Positions 12,956 to 25,300 of a DNA stretch of 56,107 nt are shown one piece after another. Each line of letters starts with the position of its first letter. The stretch's first letter is position 1. Both the position numbers and the translations under genes were made by a program. The stretch covers positions 672,913 to 729,019 of the forward strand of contig MU006102.1 of assembly GCA_010093705.1 (NCBI GenBank). The letters are read 5' to 3'. Below the pieces are notes generated by a model. It made no database searches. It worked only from the letters and a program-made list of their open reading frames with translations, and had not been told where the DNA came from. Source of the DNA: Patellaria atrata CBS 101060 (lineage: Eukaryota; Ascomycota; Dothideomycetes; Patellariales; Patellariaceae).

Positions 12956-15716
12956 AATAGTTAAACTATTAGGAATAATAACGCGAGAAGATATTATAAA
13001 AGATACTAGATTTATAAATTATCTTATTATAGAGTATAATATTAAATTAAAAGGAAAGAGTATTAAATATAATCGGCGTTTCTTAAAAGTCGCGCTAATT
13101 AGTGTACCGATTATAGAGGAAATATTTAAGAAGGACCTTTAAGATATACTATAATAATATAAGAATAAATATAAGCGGTAAAAGCTAAAATATAAGATTA
13201 TCTTAAGTTAAGAATATATTAATAGTATTAAAAATATTAAATAAGTACTATAAGATAATCTAAATAACTTTATAGAAGAATATTTATAAAGCCTATTACG
13301 ACTAATAACCCGCGAAGAGTAAATAAAGATACTAGCCGGGATAACTAGATAGTATTATAAAGAGATAATATAGAAGATAGCTATATATAAAGTTAATAAA
13401 AAGATTATAAAAGACCTTTAAAATAAGAATTAAGTTCTATATAATTAATTAACGCGAGTACGGGTTAACTAAAACTAAACCGACTATATTATAATAGAAG
13501 ATATAATAGAAAACGCGAGAACCTTAAAGAGTAAAAATAATAAGTTAAGTAAGTTTCCCGACTTATCTATATTAATCGATAGTAAAAATTTAATTTACTA
13601 AATATAAAAGAGTTAATTAATAGATAAACTCGAGTATAATACTAACTAGTATTTAACGGATAGAGATTAAGTAGTATATATTAAGATAAAGATAGATAGA
13701 TAATTAATTAATTAGATATATTTATATCTAAAGTTAAAAATAGAAGATAATAAAACTATTATATTTAAAAATTTATTTAAATTTATTTACTAGATTTATA
13801 AAGACTTTAATAAATATCTTAAGGCTAAAGATAAACTAAGAAAGTTAAACTAGAGTTATCTAATAAACTTTACGAAATTTTAGTTAGACTTTATTTATTT
13901 AGCTATAAAAGCTAAGTTATTTAGAGACTAATAGAAAGAAGAGATCTATAAAAAGCTATATAATTCTCTATAATAGATTATAATATTAGACGTGATAAAC
14001 GATAATATTAATTTTAAAGAGTTCTATTAACGAGTAACGCTTTAAGTATAAGGCCTAGAGAAGTAAAGCTAGAAGTTAAAAGAGTAATAAGAAAAATAAT
14101 AAAAGCGTAAGATTATTAGAGTAGCTTTAAATATTACGGTAATAAGTAGAATTATAATCTAGCGATTAAATAAAGTTTCGAGTATAGCTACTTCTCTATA
14201 ATAATTAATAGACTAGAGTACTATAATAATTTAAAAGTTCACGGGAAATTGCTTTAACTACGGTAAACCGGGGCACCGATCGGCTAATTACCGAGTATAA
14301 AGAAAGATAGTCGAGGTTAAGTCGGCTTAAGCGGAGTAAAACGAGTTAGGCTAAGAATTAGAACCGAAAAACGAGAAATCTTAAATAGAGACTCCGCTTT
14401 AAAGTTATTAATAGGAGTATTAAGAGTATTAGTAAACGATCTAATTACGAAGGAACCTTTTATTATATTATATCGAGTATTAAGAAATGAAATTATAATA
14501 TAGCTTAAGACCCTAATCGATATAGGAGTCTAAAGGTATATTCTTTTAAATAGGAAGTAGTTACTTATATTAAAATAACGACTAGATATCGAGCTAAAGA
14601 AGATATTATATATCGATATAAAGAGTTTTAATAGCTTAATAGTAGAACTAATCGACGAGATAGTTAAAGCTAGTCTCGTACTCGTTAGTAGATGATAGAA
14701 AACCCCTATCCTAGTAATTAATACGGGCCGTACTAATATACTAATTAGAAGAGAGTGGTTCTTAAAAACGGGCGGCCTATTAAACTATAAGTATAACGCG
14801 ATCTTCTAGCTATTATAGGCTATAGCGATCGAGGACTAGTAACGAGATATTATAATATTAAAGAGAGAATTATAGACTATAATAGATCTAGTCTACTAAG
14901 TCGATATAAAATAAAGAGATAAAGTATCCGATAAACGAGAGATATAGCGTCTAAAGACTAAGACTAGATAGAAGGAAAAGTCTATACTATTTAGATAGAA
15001 ATAATTGAGATCGTAAAGACGAGAACTAAATTCGAGTATATAAAGGATAGAGATAAAACTATCGAATATAGTAGAAAAAGAGACCTTAGAGCTTTTAAAG
15101 AAACTAAAAGTAGACTAATATATTAATATATTCGAAATAGAGTTAAATATTTATATAATTAGTGCTAAAGATTACCTATAAAATATTTAGAGACTAGATA
15201 TAATTATTAAAGCTATAAGTTTATATAAAATTAATTCTCTAATCTAAGATAGGCTTAGGAAAGACGAAAATCTATTACTAAACGACGAGGAAGGGCTTAA
15301 GACGATAATACTAGAAAAGCTATCTATAAAGTATTATCACCTCTCTCACGTATTCTTAAAGTATATATTAGACTAGCTACCTCCTTATTAAGAAAGAGTT
15401 AACTATAATATTATACTAGAGTAAGATAATAATCTAGTAACGAGCCCGTTATATAATATACTAATCGAGTATCTTTAATTAATAAAGGACTACTTAAAAG
15501 AGTATCTTTAAAAAGAGTTTATTAAGTTAAGCGAGGCACCGTATATATCTCTAGTATTATTCGCTAAAAAGCCGGATAATAGTTAAAGATTTTATATAAA
15601 CTATTAAAAGTTTAATAGTATTACTAAAAAAGATAAGTACTTATTATTACTTATAAAAGAAATATTAACCCGGCTATAACGTATAAAGATATTCACGAAA
15701 CTTAATATACGATAAG
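12956..15716 (+). mobile_element. Gyp-2 gag to first part of RT
   Basis: The 5' coding half of Gyp-2, broken. A CCHC-type zinc knuckle is recognisable around 14245-14300 (CFNYGKPGHRSAN in the visible frame, where the family has a second Cys). Protease-like sequence follows from about 14400, and RT begins at roughly 15500. The segment ends at the ATAAG left flank of the nested Gyp-1 copy. Composition is AT-shifted. It is parallel to 16017-19030 of Gyp-1. Confidence 0.7.
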
Positions 15717-15978
15717 TATAATAACTTATTACGATACTAGTCTTATTCCTATATTTAATAAGTTTATATAAGGTCTTAGCCGGCTTAAACGCGGAAGAGA
15801 TCTCGTGGCTATAATTAGTTAAACGGAAGATAGTCGGGCCGAGATTTAGTAAGACGGGATTATTATAAGCGGGTATTTAGTCTATAATATAATTATTCCT
15901 TAACTTAATCTTTACACTTAGTAGTTAATAATAGAGATAGTTAAAATACGATTATTATAGCTATACTATATTATTATA
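15717..15978 (+). repeat. Gyp-1 5' LTR (262 bp form)
   Basis: Same length as 22087-22348. Every difference I can see by eye between the two is a transition in the C-to-T or G-to-A direction, with this 5' copy carrying most of the altered bases. Confidence 0.92.
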
Positions 15979-16016
15979 CTAGATTAAGTTCACCTTTAAT
16001 AGCCTCTAGAAAGGTG
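15979..16016 (+). promoter_or_regulatory. Primer-binding region and hairpin after the Gyp-1 5' LTR
   Basis: The bases right after the LTR read CTAGATTAAGTTC and do not begin with the TGG expected of a standard tRNA-primed site. They are followed by a perfect 7-bp inverted repeat, CACCTTT at 15991-15997 and AAAGGTG at 16010-16016. The start is conserved in the Gyp-2 leader and the minus-strand copies. Whether priming is by tRNA or by self-priming, as known for Tf1, cannot be told from sequence alone. Confidence 0.4.
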
Positions 16017-18849
16017 ATATAATATTTTAACTAAAGCACGATATTAGTCTAGCTAATAAACGATTATCGGACCGATCGAGGATCTATAAATAGCCGAGCT
16101 CCACTAGTAATAAGATATCTAGTATTTAAGAATATTAACGCCGATAATAATAACGACTTAGTATTTAAAAGAGATTAGGACTAACGAATACGAATTATTT
16201 AGAGAAGTAAATATTATAGTAAACTAAATAAGATAGTTAAATCTTTAGTAACTTTAGTAAAGTAGATAGGTAATAAGCTAACTATAGATTTAGAAGTAGA
16301 AAGTAGTACTAGATTAAAAGAAAAAGGAAAAATATATTAATATAAATCGATATTAAAAGTGGTCGATTAATAGATTATTAATAATATCCTAAAAGCGGAT
16401 CTATAGAATCTACTAAAAGAAATTCCCGGAATAATAGAAGAAGGAAAGCCTTTTAAGTATACCGTTATTATAGATAATCGAAACACTAATACGATTAATA
16501 GAGCGAAGGAATAGGTAGCTAAAAATCTAGACTAGTTTATAATAGAGTACCTCTATATAAGAGCGAAGCTTATAACTCGAAAGATATAACTTAGAAAGAT
16601 AGTAAATCTTATTAATAAGATAATACTTAACTTATAGCTAAAGCTATAAGTATATTAAGCGAACGAAGAAGCTATAAAACGCCTTTAAAATAAGATTAAT
16701 AATTTAAAAAAGTAGATTAAGTAGTCTAAACTAGACTAAAAAAGTGTTTAGTTTAATAATAAATCTAATAATAAAGAACTATTAGCATTATATAGTTATA
16801 ATAATCGAGCTAGAATAGTCGACTTAACTAAAAGCTTTAGAAATAGAGGCGACGATAAGATAAAAAAGTTCCCTAATCCACTAGAATTAATTAATAATAA
16901 AAAGCTAATCTATAAGAAGTGGAAAAGTAAGATAAACGATAAACTCTATATTAATAGCGACTAGTTCTAAGATAAAAGGGCGAAGACTACCTATATTAAA
17001 ATATAAATTAGTGATAAGGTAGCTAAATATATATACTTTTTCTTAAAATCGGAGGAGGACGATATAACCTTAATAAGATTAATAAGATTCCTAAACTAGA
17101 TCTATAAAAACCTAACTAGACGATTAAAAGCTAAAGATAAACTAAAGAAATTAAGGTAAGACTACTTAATAGACTTTCTAAAGTTCTAGTTTACGTTTAT
17201 CTAGCTAGCTAATAAAGCTAAATTATCACGCGACTAGTAGAAAGAGGAACTCTATAATAAACTCTATAATAATTTAAGGCTAATAATAGCGGAAGTTATA
17301 AGTAACGATAAAATTAGCTTCTAAAAATATTATAGTAAAACTATAATATAGGCACGAGAGCTAAAAAGATTAGATAAAGCTAATAAAGCTCGTAGAGAGA
17401 GTTAAAAGCGTGATAAATCGATTAAAATAATTTCTACTTTAATAATAATAAATAGAACTTTATACCGATTAGAAAATAGAGGAACCACCTTATCTATAAT
17501 ATTATAAGTGATAGAGTAGATTATAACTATTTAGAAGTTTACGGGTAATTACTTTAACTATAGTAAGGTCGGATATAGAGCGTTAAAATGCCGGGGACTA
17601 AAGAAGATAACTAAAGTAAAGTTAATCTAGAAAGACGAGTATTAAAGTTTAAAGTCCGATTTAGGGTTAGATTTAGAAAATAAGAAACCCTAAATAAAGA
17701 CTCTATATTAAAGCTAATAGTAGAAGTATTAATAATATTAATTAGCGATCCGATATTAGAAAAGCTATTCACGATACTATACTAAATCTTAAAAAACGGA
17801 ATCGTAATATAGCTTAGGGCCCTAATTAATATTAGAGCTTAAGAGTATATTTTACTAAATAAGAGATAGCTACCCGCTTTAAAATAATACCTTAGAATTA
17901 AAGTTAGAAAGATAGACTAAAAGATCGAAGTTAATATCTTTAATAATTCGAAGATAGTACTAATTAATTAAGTATTTAAGGCGAGCCTTATAATTAAAGA
18001 ATAAAGATAGCTAATATCGATTATAGTAATAAATATAGGCTATAATAATATACTTATAAGTAAAGAGTAGTTCTCTAAAACTAATAGTTTATTTAATTAT
18101 AAGCACTATCGGATTATTTAGCCGAAATAGGCTACTATAGTTAAAGACTAGTAATGAGATATCGTGATTTCGAAGAGCGAGCTATAAATCTAAATTAATC
18201 TATAGCACTAATTCGATATAAAACGACGAGATAAAGCTATCGATAAACGAGAATATAATCGATAGAAAGTATTAATTAACTAGAGAAGGAAACCGTAACT
18301 ATTCTAATAGAAGTAACCGAGTTTATAAGTTAAGAATATCGACTTTAATCTCTAAAAGATAAAATTAGAACTATCGAATCTAATAAAGAGAGAGACGCCG
18401 GAACTCTCTAAAAAGCTAAAGCCGAAGCTAAGTAAGCGGGTTAATATTACCGGAATCTATATAAATATCTATTTAGTTAACGGAGAAAACTACCTAAGAA
18501 ACGTAAAGCGTAAAAACGTCGTTATAAATACTATAAGTCTATACGAGATTAACTCCTTAATATAAGATCGACTCTCGGAAGACGAAAACCCTCTAGATAA
18601 AGACGAAGACGCTTATAGAGCGATAATCTACGAAAAGTTACCTAAGGAATACTATCACTTAGCCTATATATTCTCGAAATCTATATCCGATAAGCTACCA
18701 CCGCTTAGAGAAGGCGTAGACCATAATATAGTACTAAACTAAGATAGTAATCTTACTACTAGCCCCTTATATAACATGCCTATCGAACACTTATAGCTAG
18801 TAAAAGACTACCTAGAAGAGTATCTCTAGAAGGGGTTTATCGTTCCGAG
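16017..18849 (+). mobile_element. Gyp-1 gag and protease segment (RIP-altered)
   Basis: The broken 5' coding half of Gyp-1. A zinc-knuckle region lies at about 17535-17605 and protease-side sequence at about 17700-18500. Similarity to Gyp-2 (12956-15500) and to the minus-strand copy at 600-3500 supports the order. AT-shifted, with CpA nearly absent, in contrast to the part after 18850. Confidence 0.75.
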
Positions 18850-21153
18850 CGAAGCACTATACGCGTCTCCAGTGCTATTCGCCAAGAAGCTAGGAGGTGG
18901 CTGGAGATTTTGCGTCGACTATCGGAAGCTAAATAGCATCACGAAGAAGGACAAATACCCGTTACCATTGATCGAAGAGACACTGACACGACTGCAGCGA
19001 GCCAAGATCTTTACCAAACTAGACGTAAGATAAGCATTCTACCGGATTCGGATGAAAGAGATAGCTGAAGACCTCACCACATTCCGAACGAGATACGGAT
19101 CGTTTAAATATAAGGTACTACCGTTCGGGTTATGTAATGGGCCGGCCTCGTTCTAACGGTTTATTAATAAAGCACTCTTCGATTACTTGGACGACTTCTA
19201 CACGGTATACGTCGACGATATCTTGATCTACTCTACGTGCCCGTTAGAACATAAGATTCACGTCACCAAAGTATTAAAAGCATTGGCAAAAGCCGGCCTG
19301 CAAGCCGATATAAAGAAGAGCGAGTTCCACGTAACGAAAACCAAATTCCTGGGGTTTATTATCAGCACCGACGGAATAGCAATGGACCTAGAGAAGACTG
19401 AGGTAGTTCGAAACTGGAAGCTACCCACGAGTGTAAAAGGCATTCTATCGTTTAACGGATTCTGCAACTTCTATCGGAAGTTCCTTGAGAAGTTCGGTCG
19501 GGTAATACGGCCGCTGACAGTTCGGACCCGAAAAGGAGCATGGCAACCGCTCGGGCCAAAAGAAGAAGAAGCATTCGAAAGAGCCAAAGAACTAATTCTA
19601 TCGGATCAAGTACTAGCGCACTACGACCCTCTACTCGAGACAAAAGTCGAATCCGACTGTAGCGACGGAGTTGCTGCAGCAGTCCTATCTCAGCTTCACG
19701 GAAAGATCTGGAGACCGGTTGCCTTCTGGACAAAGACGTTATCAGAAACGGAACTAAGGTACGAAATCCACGACAAAGAGATGTTGGCCGTAGTGAGAGT
19801 ACTAGCCGAATGGAGAAGCATGTTGGTAGGACTACAGCAAGTCCCCTTCACTGTGATCACTGACCATAGAGCACTGGAATACTTCACCACGAAACGGTTA
19901 CTCAATGCTCGACAAGCCCGATGGAGTGAAACCCTATCCGATTTCCACTTCCGAATCACGTACCGGCCCGGAGCCCAGAACGTCGTCGCGGACGCGCTTT
20001 CACGTAAGCAAGAGGACCTGAAGACGGCAAAAGATAAAGACATTGCGGCACGGACCCAGGTGCTAATCGACCCGAATATAATGGTAGCACCCCTCCAGTT
20101 CTTTACAGAACAACAACCACTGTCTAAGAAGACATCTCAGAACAGCAGGAAACGTGTAGCCTCCATGGGGAAGGCGGCAGAGAAGTACGCCCCGAACCCA
20201 GGACCCGGGGCCCGGGTTATGGTGGCCGAGGTGGCGATAACCGAGCCTTCGCTAATGCAGGAGACGGAGGGAGTCGAAGCTCAGGACCCGGGGCCCAAGG
20301 TAGCTAAAACCCCAAAAGGGAGAGACAACATGCCAAAGAAGTGTATTGACCCCGGCCCTGGGCCGGGGCCAATGCCCACTCACTCCACAATTCCCACCAC
20401 TGAAGAAGAAAAGGAGGTCAGGTTTCAAGAGGAAGAAAGGGAGGATATACCCACAGATTCGGAGCGGCATGTCCAAAACGAGCTCGGTCGGAACCAGAAA
20501 CCGTTAGCAACATACCTACTAGTGGACCGGATCTTAGAAGTAAACAGGAAGCATGACTCTCTATCGGTATACCGAAAGCAAGCCGAAGCCAAGGAGAGAC
20601 ACTGGGAACTACAGAACGGCCTACTCGTCAGATTTAGTAGGCTTATAGTTCCAGACGTGGATAACCTCAGAACGTATCTGATACGAGACGTACATGACGC
20701 GCTGGTTACAGGACATCCAGGAACGAAGAAGACGAGAGAGCTAATCCGAGCACGATACTATTGGCCCGGCTTAGTGGCCGACGTGGAGAGATACGTCCGG
20801 AACTGTCACACTTGTCGCCGAACGCATATACCAAGAGACAAAACCCCTGGTTTACTGAAATCACTGCCGATAGGAGACAGATATTGGCAACACGTCTCTT
20901 TCGACTTCAAATCGTTCCCCAAAGACACACACGGTTTCGAAATGGCGTTCGTAGTGGTAGATCGACTAGGAAAGAGAGCGATCTCGCTTCCCTGCACCAA
21001 AGATATCTCAGCTAAGATAGCTGCAAAGCTGTACTACGAACACGTATGGCGAATATACGGCACACCGGAAACGGCGACATCAGATCGTGGCCCACAGTTT
21101 GTATCCGCGTTCACGGACGAACTTTGCAAACTGACAAAAGTGAAACAGAAGCT
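18850..21153 (+). CDS. Gyp-1 RT, RNase H and integrase segment with normal composition (partial, fossil)
   Basis: This is the best preserved coding stretch of the window. [11 protein letters not shown] near 18909, then YVDD at 19208-19219 and FLGFIIS near 19343. RNase H: ESDCSDG near 19645, DHRALEYF near 19860, ADALSRK ending near 20010. A long Pro/Gly- and Glu-rich linker follows (about 20030-20500). Integrase: an H2C2 zinc-binding part with HPGTKKT and CHTC at about 20690-20820, and a DDE core beginning with FDFKSF near 20900 and SDRGPQF near 21085. A single open frame covers 19187 to the assembly gap at 21154. The role is reverse transcription and integration of the element. GC content and codon use differ strongly from the flanks. 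The whole element is broken in its left part. Confidence 0.9.
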
Positions 21154-21643
21154 NNNNNNNNNNNNNNNNNNNNNNNNNNNNNNNNNNNNNNNNNNNNNNN
21201 NNNNNNNNNNNNNNNNNNNNNNNNNNNNNNNNNNNNNNNNNNNNNNNNNNNNNNNNNNNNNNNNNNNNNNNNNNNNNNNNNNNNNNNNNNNNNNNNNNNN
21301 NNNNNNNNNNNNNNNNNNNNNNNNNNNNNNNNNNNNNNNNNNNNNNNNNNNNNNNNNNNNNNNNNNNNNNNNNNNNNNNNNNNNNNNNNNNNNNNNNNNN
21401 NNNNNNNNNNNNNNNNNNNNNNNNNNNNNNNNNNNNNNNNNNNNNNNNNNNNNNNNNNNNNNNNNNNNNNNNNNNNNNNNNNNNNNNNNNNNNNNNNNNN
21501 NNNNNNNNNNNNNNNNNNNNNNNNNNNNNNNNNNNNNNNNNNNNNNNNNNNNNNNNNNNNNNNNNNNNNNNNNNNNNNNNNNNNNNNNNNNNNNNNNNNN
21601 NNNNNNNNNNNNNNNNNNNNNNNNNNNNNNNNNNNNNNNNNNN
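21154..21643. other. Assembly gap (490 N)
   Basis: A run of 490 undetermined bases within the Gyp-1 integrase region. Open frames that cross it are not evidence of coding. The true gap length is unknown. Confidence 0.99.
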
Positions 21644-22008
21644 AAGCACCGATGGACCCGTTACCCGGACAACGGCTAGAACCACCACCGCCGATCGAAA
21701 TAGACGGCGAGCCCGAATATGAAGTAGATAAGATCCTGGCAAGCCGCATCTCTCGCGGCAAGTTACAGTATAAAGCAAGTTGGATCGGATACGACCCTGA
21801 CGAGACGTGGTATCCGGCTCGTAACTTCATCAGAGCACCGCACAAGCTCGAAGAATTCCACGATCAGAGACCAGCCGACGCCGGACCACCAGTCCGACTT
21901 AAAGAATGGCTCCAAGCCTTTAGATCCGAGACAGAAGTAGAGCCGCACGACGATGACGATATAGCCGAAAAGAAGGGGCCTATACAGATTTTGAGACGTC
22001 GCAAATAG
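21644..22008 (+). CDS. Gyp-1 C-terminal chromodomain (partial, after gap)
   Basis: The visible frame contains a chromodomain: YEVDKILASR at about 21718, then YKASWIGYDPDETWYPARN, which is the aromatic-rich core that binds methylated histone H3 tails in the family. It ends at 22008. Chromodomains at the integrase C-terminus define chromoviruses and direct insertion to heterochromatin, which fits the nested layout here. The part before is hidden by the gap, so continuity with the RT segment is inferred only from family order. Confidence 0.88.
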
Positions 22009-22073
22009 ATAACAGATCGAGTTATAGAACGCTACTAACGTCACCACGGAAATCGGGGCCGATTTCTACTGTT

Positions 22074-22083
22074 GGGGGGGGGG
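22074..22083 (+). promoter_or_regulatory. Gyp-1 polypurine tract (G10)
   Basis: A run of ten G ending three bases before the 3' LTR, the position where plus-strand DNA synthesis is primed in LTR retrotransposons. Gyp-2 has a run of nine G at the equivalent place. Confidence 0.8.
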
Positions 22084-22086
22084 TAA

Positions 22087-22348
22087 TGTGACGACTTGTC
22101 ACGATGCTGGTCTTGTTCCTATGTTTGGTGAGTTTGCACGAGGTCTTGGCCGGCTCGGACGCGGAAGAGATCTCGTGGCTGTGATTGGTTGAACGGAAGA
22201 TAGTCGGGCCGAGGCTTGGCAAGGCGGGACTGTTATAAGCGGGCATTCGGTCTATAATACAATTATTTCTTAACTTAATCTCTATACTTAGTAGTTAGTA
22301 ATAGAGATAGTTAAAATACGATTATTATAGCTATACTATATTATTATA
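22087..22348 (+). repeat. Gyp-1 3' LTR (262 bp)
   Basis: Begins TGTGACGACTTGTCACG, a short palindrome with an intact terminal TG. The left two thirds are well preserved; the right third is AT-shifted and identical or nearly so to the 5' LTR. Confidence 0.93.
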
Positions 22349-22353
22349 GTAAG

Positions 22354-25300
22354 TATTCTACTAGATATAGATAATAGAGTTAGTTAAAGATTTTACTATA
22401 TTCTAAACCTAGTATAACTTCTTTAAATATAAGATATTACTATTTAATTTATATAATAGCCCCGTCTCTTTCTAATAGTTTATTAATAAAGCTCTCTTTA
22501 AATATCTAAATAATTTTTATATAATTTATATAAACGATATTCTAGTCTATTCTATATACTCGATAAAGTATAGAGTGTATATTACTAAGATACTAAAAGC
22601 GTTAACCGAAGTTAGCCTATAGACTAATATTAAGAAGAGTAAGTTTCACGTAACTAAGATAAAGTTCTTTAAATTTATTATTAATATAAATAGTCTAGCT
22701 ATAAACTTAAAGAAAATAGAAATAGTTTAAAATTAATAACTATTAATAAATATTAAAGATATATAATCTTTTATCGAATTTTATAATTTCTATTAGAAGT
22801 TTCTCGATAAGTTTAAATAAGTAATACGGCTACTAATAAGCTATATTAAGAAAAGAGTATTTTAGTAACTACTCGAGCTAAAAGAATATAAGACTTTTAA
22901 GAGAATAAAATAACTAATACTATTAGATTAAATAATAATATATTATAGCTCTTTACTAGAAATTAGAGTCGAATTAGACTATAACGATAGGATAATAGCT
23001 ATAATTATCTTATAGAAGTATAGTGATAAGTAAAGACTTATTATCTTTTAAACTAAAACGCTCTTAAAGTCTAAATTAAGATATAAGATCCACGATAAGA
23101 AGATACTCGCTATTATAAAAGTATTAGTTAAATAGAAAAGTATACTAGTAAAATTATAATAAGTGCTCTTTATTATTATTATTAACTACTAAGCTCTAGA
23201 ATACTTTATAATAAAATAGTTACTTAATATATAGTAAGCTTATTAAAGTAAAGCTTTAACTAACTTTTATTTTTAGATTAAGTATTAGCTTAAAGTAGAG
23301 AATATAATCGCTAACGCTTTATCTCGGAAGTAGGAGGATCTTAAAATAGTTAAGGAGAAAAATATTATCGTATAAACTTAGGTACTACTTTATCTATAGA
23401 TAATAATAACTATAAACTATCTCTTTATAAGATCTAGCTAAGCTTATACTTATACTCTTATTATATTTAAAAGTGTTTTAGTTAAGCTTTTAATATCTCT
23501 TACTACGATAATAAAACTAATAAGATATATATCTAGAAAAGAGAAGAGTATAATTAAATTAATTACACTAAATTAGAGCTAGGTAGATATTATATCTAAT
23601 TCGCTCTAGTCTAGCCCGGGAAATCACGGAATTAAAAGAGAGGAAAGGAGAAGACCTAGAACTATTATAAATTAATTTAAATCTAGTATAAAAAAGGGCG
23701 ATTTTAAATTATATAGATAGCTAGCTCTAAAGTCTTAAAAAGCGCTAATAGAGCGGTTATTATTAATTAAACTTATCGATAAGATTATCTAAGAGAATAG
23801 AATATATAAGTTACTAGCCTCTTTTTAGAAGTAAGTTAAGATAAGAGAAAAGTACTAAAATATCTATAAAGATCTACTACTATAGTTTAACCGGCTAATA
23901 GTACCGGACGTTAATAACCTCTATATATACTTACTCCGAGATATCTATAATATTCTAGTAACTAGATATCTAGAAGTATAGAAAATAAAAGATCTAATTA
24001 AAGATTAATACTACTAGCCGGGCCTAATAGCTAATATAAAGAGATATATACGAAACTATTATATATACTATTAAACGTATATACTAAGAGATAAAGCTCT
24101 AGGCTTACTAAAACCTTTACTAATTAGAGATAGATACTAGTAGTATATAGCGTTCGACTTTAAGTCGTTTCTAAAGAATAAACACGGATTTAAGATAATC
24201 TTTATTATCGTTAATAGACTTAGGAAATAAACTATCTTTATACCTTATAAACGAGATATATCCGTTAAATTAGTAGCTAAGCTATATTACGAATATATAT
24301 AAAGAATATACGATATATTTAAAACGGTAATATCTAACCGAGGACCCTAATTTATCTCGGTATTTATAAACGAGTTATATAAACTAATAAGAGTTAAGTA
24401 GAAGCTATCCACGATATATTACTTCTAAATAAATAGTGGTACGGAGATTATAAACTAATATATCGACCTAAGATTACACCTCTTTATAAACTATTACTAA
24501 GACGACTAATTAGAATTAATACTAGCCGTAGACTTCGCCTAGGTAACGCTAATCCATGAATTAATAGGTATCTCACTATACGAATTAGAACTCGGATATA
24601 AACTATAGATATACTTTAATTAGCACGAGCGTATTAATCTAAATAGTTATAAGACCGCTAGAGATTATATAAACTAAGAAAAGGTATAGTAGTTTATAAA
24701 ATAAATTCACGATATTATTAAGTAGGTTAGAGGGAACTTAACTCGAGTATAAGTAATATAAGCTAAAGTAGCTAATAAGTATCGTTAAAAGCTAGACTTT
24801 AGACTAAATAACTATATCTTTATCACTCGGAAGGGCTAAACTTTAGATAGACTAAACGTTAAACTAGACTACTAAAACGCCGGACTATATAAGATTACCG
24901 GTATAAAGAGATACTTCTATATAGTAAACCTACCACCTAATATAAAGATATCGAACGTATTTTACGTGGATAGGCTAAGAAAGACTATTATAAATCCACT
25001 TCTAGGCTAGTAACTAGAACTATCTTCACTAGTTAAGATTAATAGGGAACCGGAGTATAAAGTCGATAAGATATTAACTAACTATATCGTACGGGGTTAA
25101 CTATAATATAAAGTAAGTTAGGTAGGTTATAACCTCGATAATACGTGATATCTAGCCTTAAATTTTATCAGAGCCCTATAACGACGTGTCACGATGCTGA
25201 TCCCGTATTTCTTATACTGAGTGTTTGGTTTATTTGCAAGAGATCTTTGCCGGGTCGGACGCGGAAAAGATCTCTAAGCGCTGATTGGTTAAACGGAAGA

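Larger units (their letters stand above)
15717..22348 (+). mobile_element. Gyp-1 Ty3/gypsy chromovirus, plus strand, complete between LTRs
   Basis: A 6632-bp plus-strand element with two 262-bp LTRs (15717-15978 and 22087-22348) and a 5-bp flanking duplication, ATAAG at 15712-15716 and GTAAG at 22349-22353 (one RIP-type difference). It is inserted in the RT region of Gyp-2. Order: LTR, leader hairpin, gag, protease, RT, RNase H, linker, integrase, chromodomain, polypurine tract, LTR, which is the chromovirus branch of Ty3/gypsy. The left part is RIP-altered and broken; from about 18850 to 22250 the sequence has normal composition. A 490-base gap hides part of integrase, so integrity there cannot be judged. 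It is the youngest full element in the nest. Confidence 0.93.

Noticed and set aside
19258-20476. Several minus-strand open frames of 64-115 codons over the Gyp-1 RT to linker region
   Set aside because: Shadows of the sense RT-RNase H frame in balanced-GC sequence; no start context or domain.
20761-21015. 84-codon plus-strand open frame in another phase over integrase
   Set aside because: It overlaps the clear integrase zinc-binding and catalytic motifs in the main frame.
21046-22008. Long open frames spanning the N gap on both strands
   Set aside because: Most of their length is undetermined bases; only the chromodomain part after 21643 is real evidence.
22022-22246. 74-codon minus-strand frame over the 3' end and LTR of Gyp-1
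   Set aside because: Lies in the non-coding 3' region and LTR, with no homology signal.
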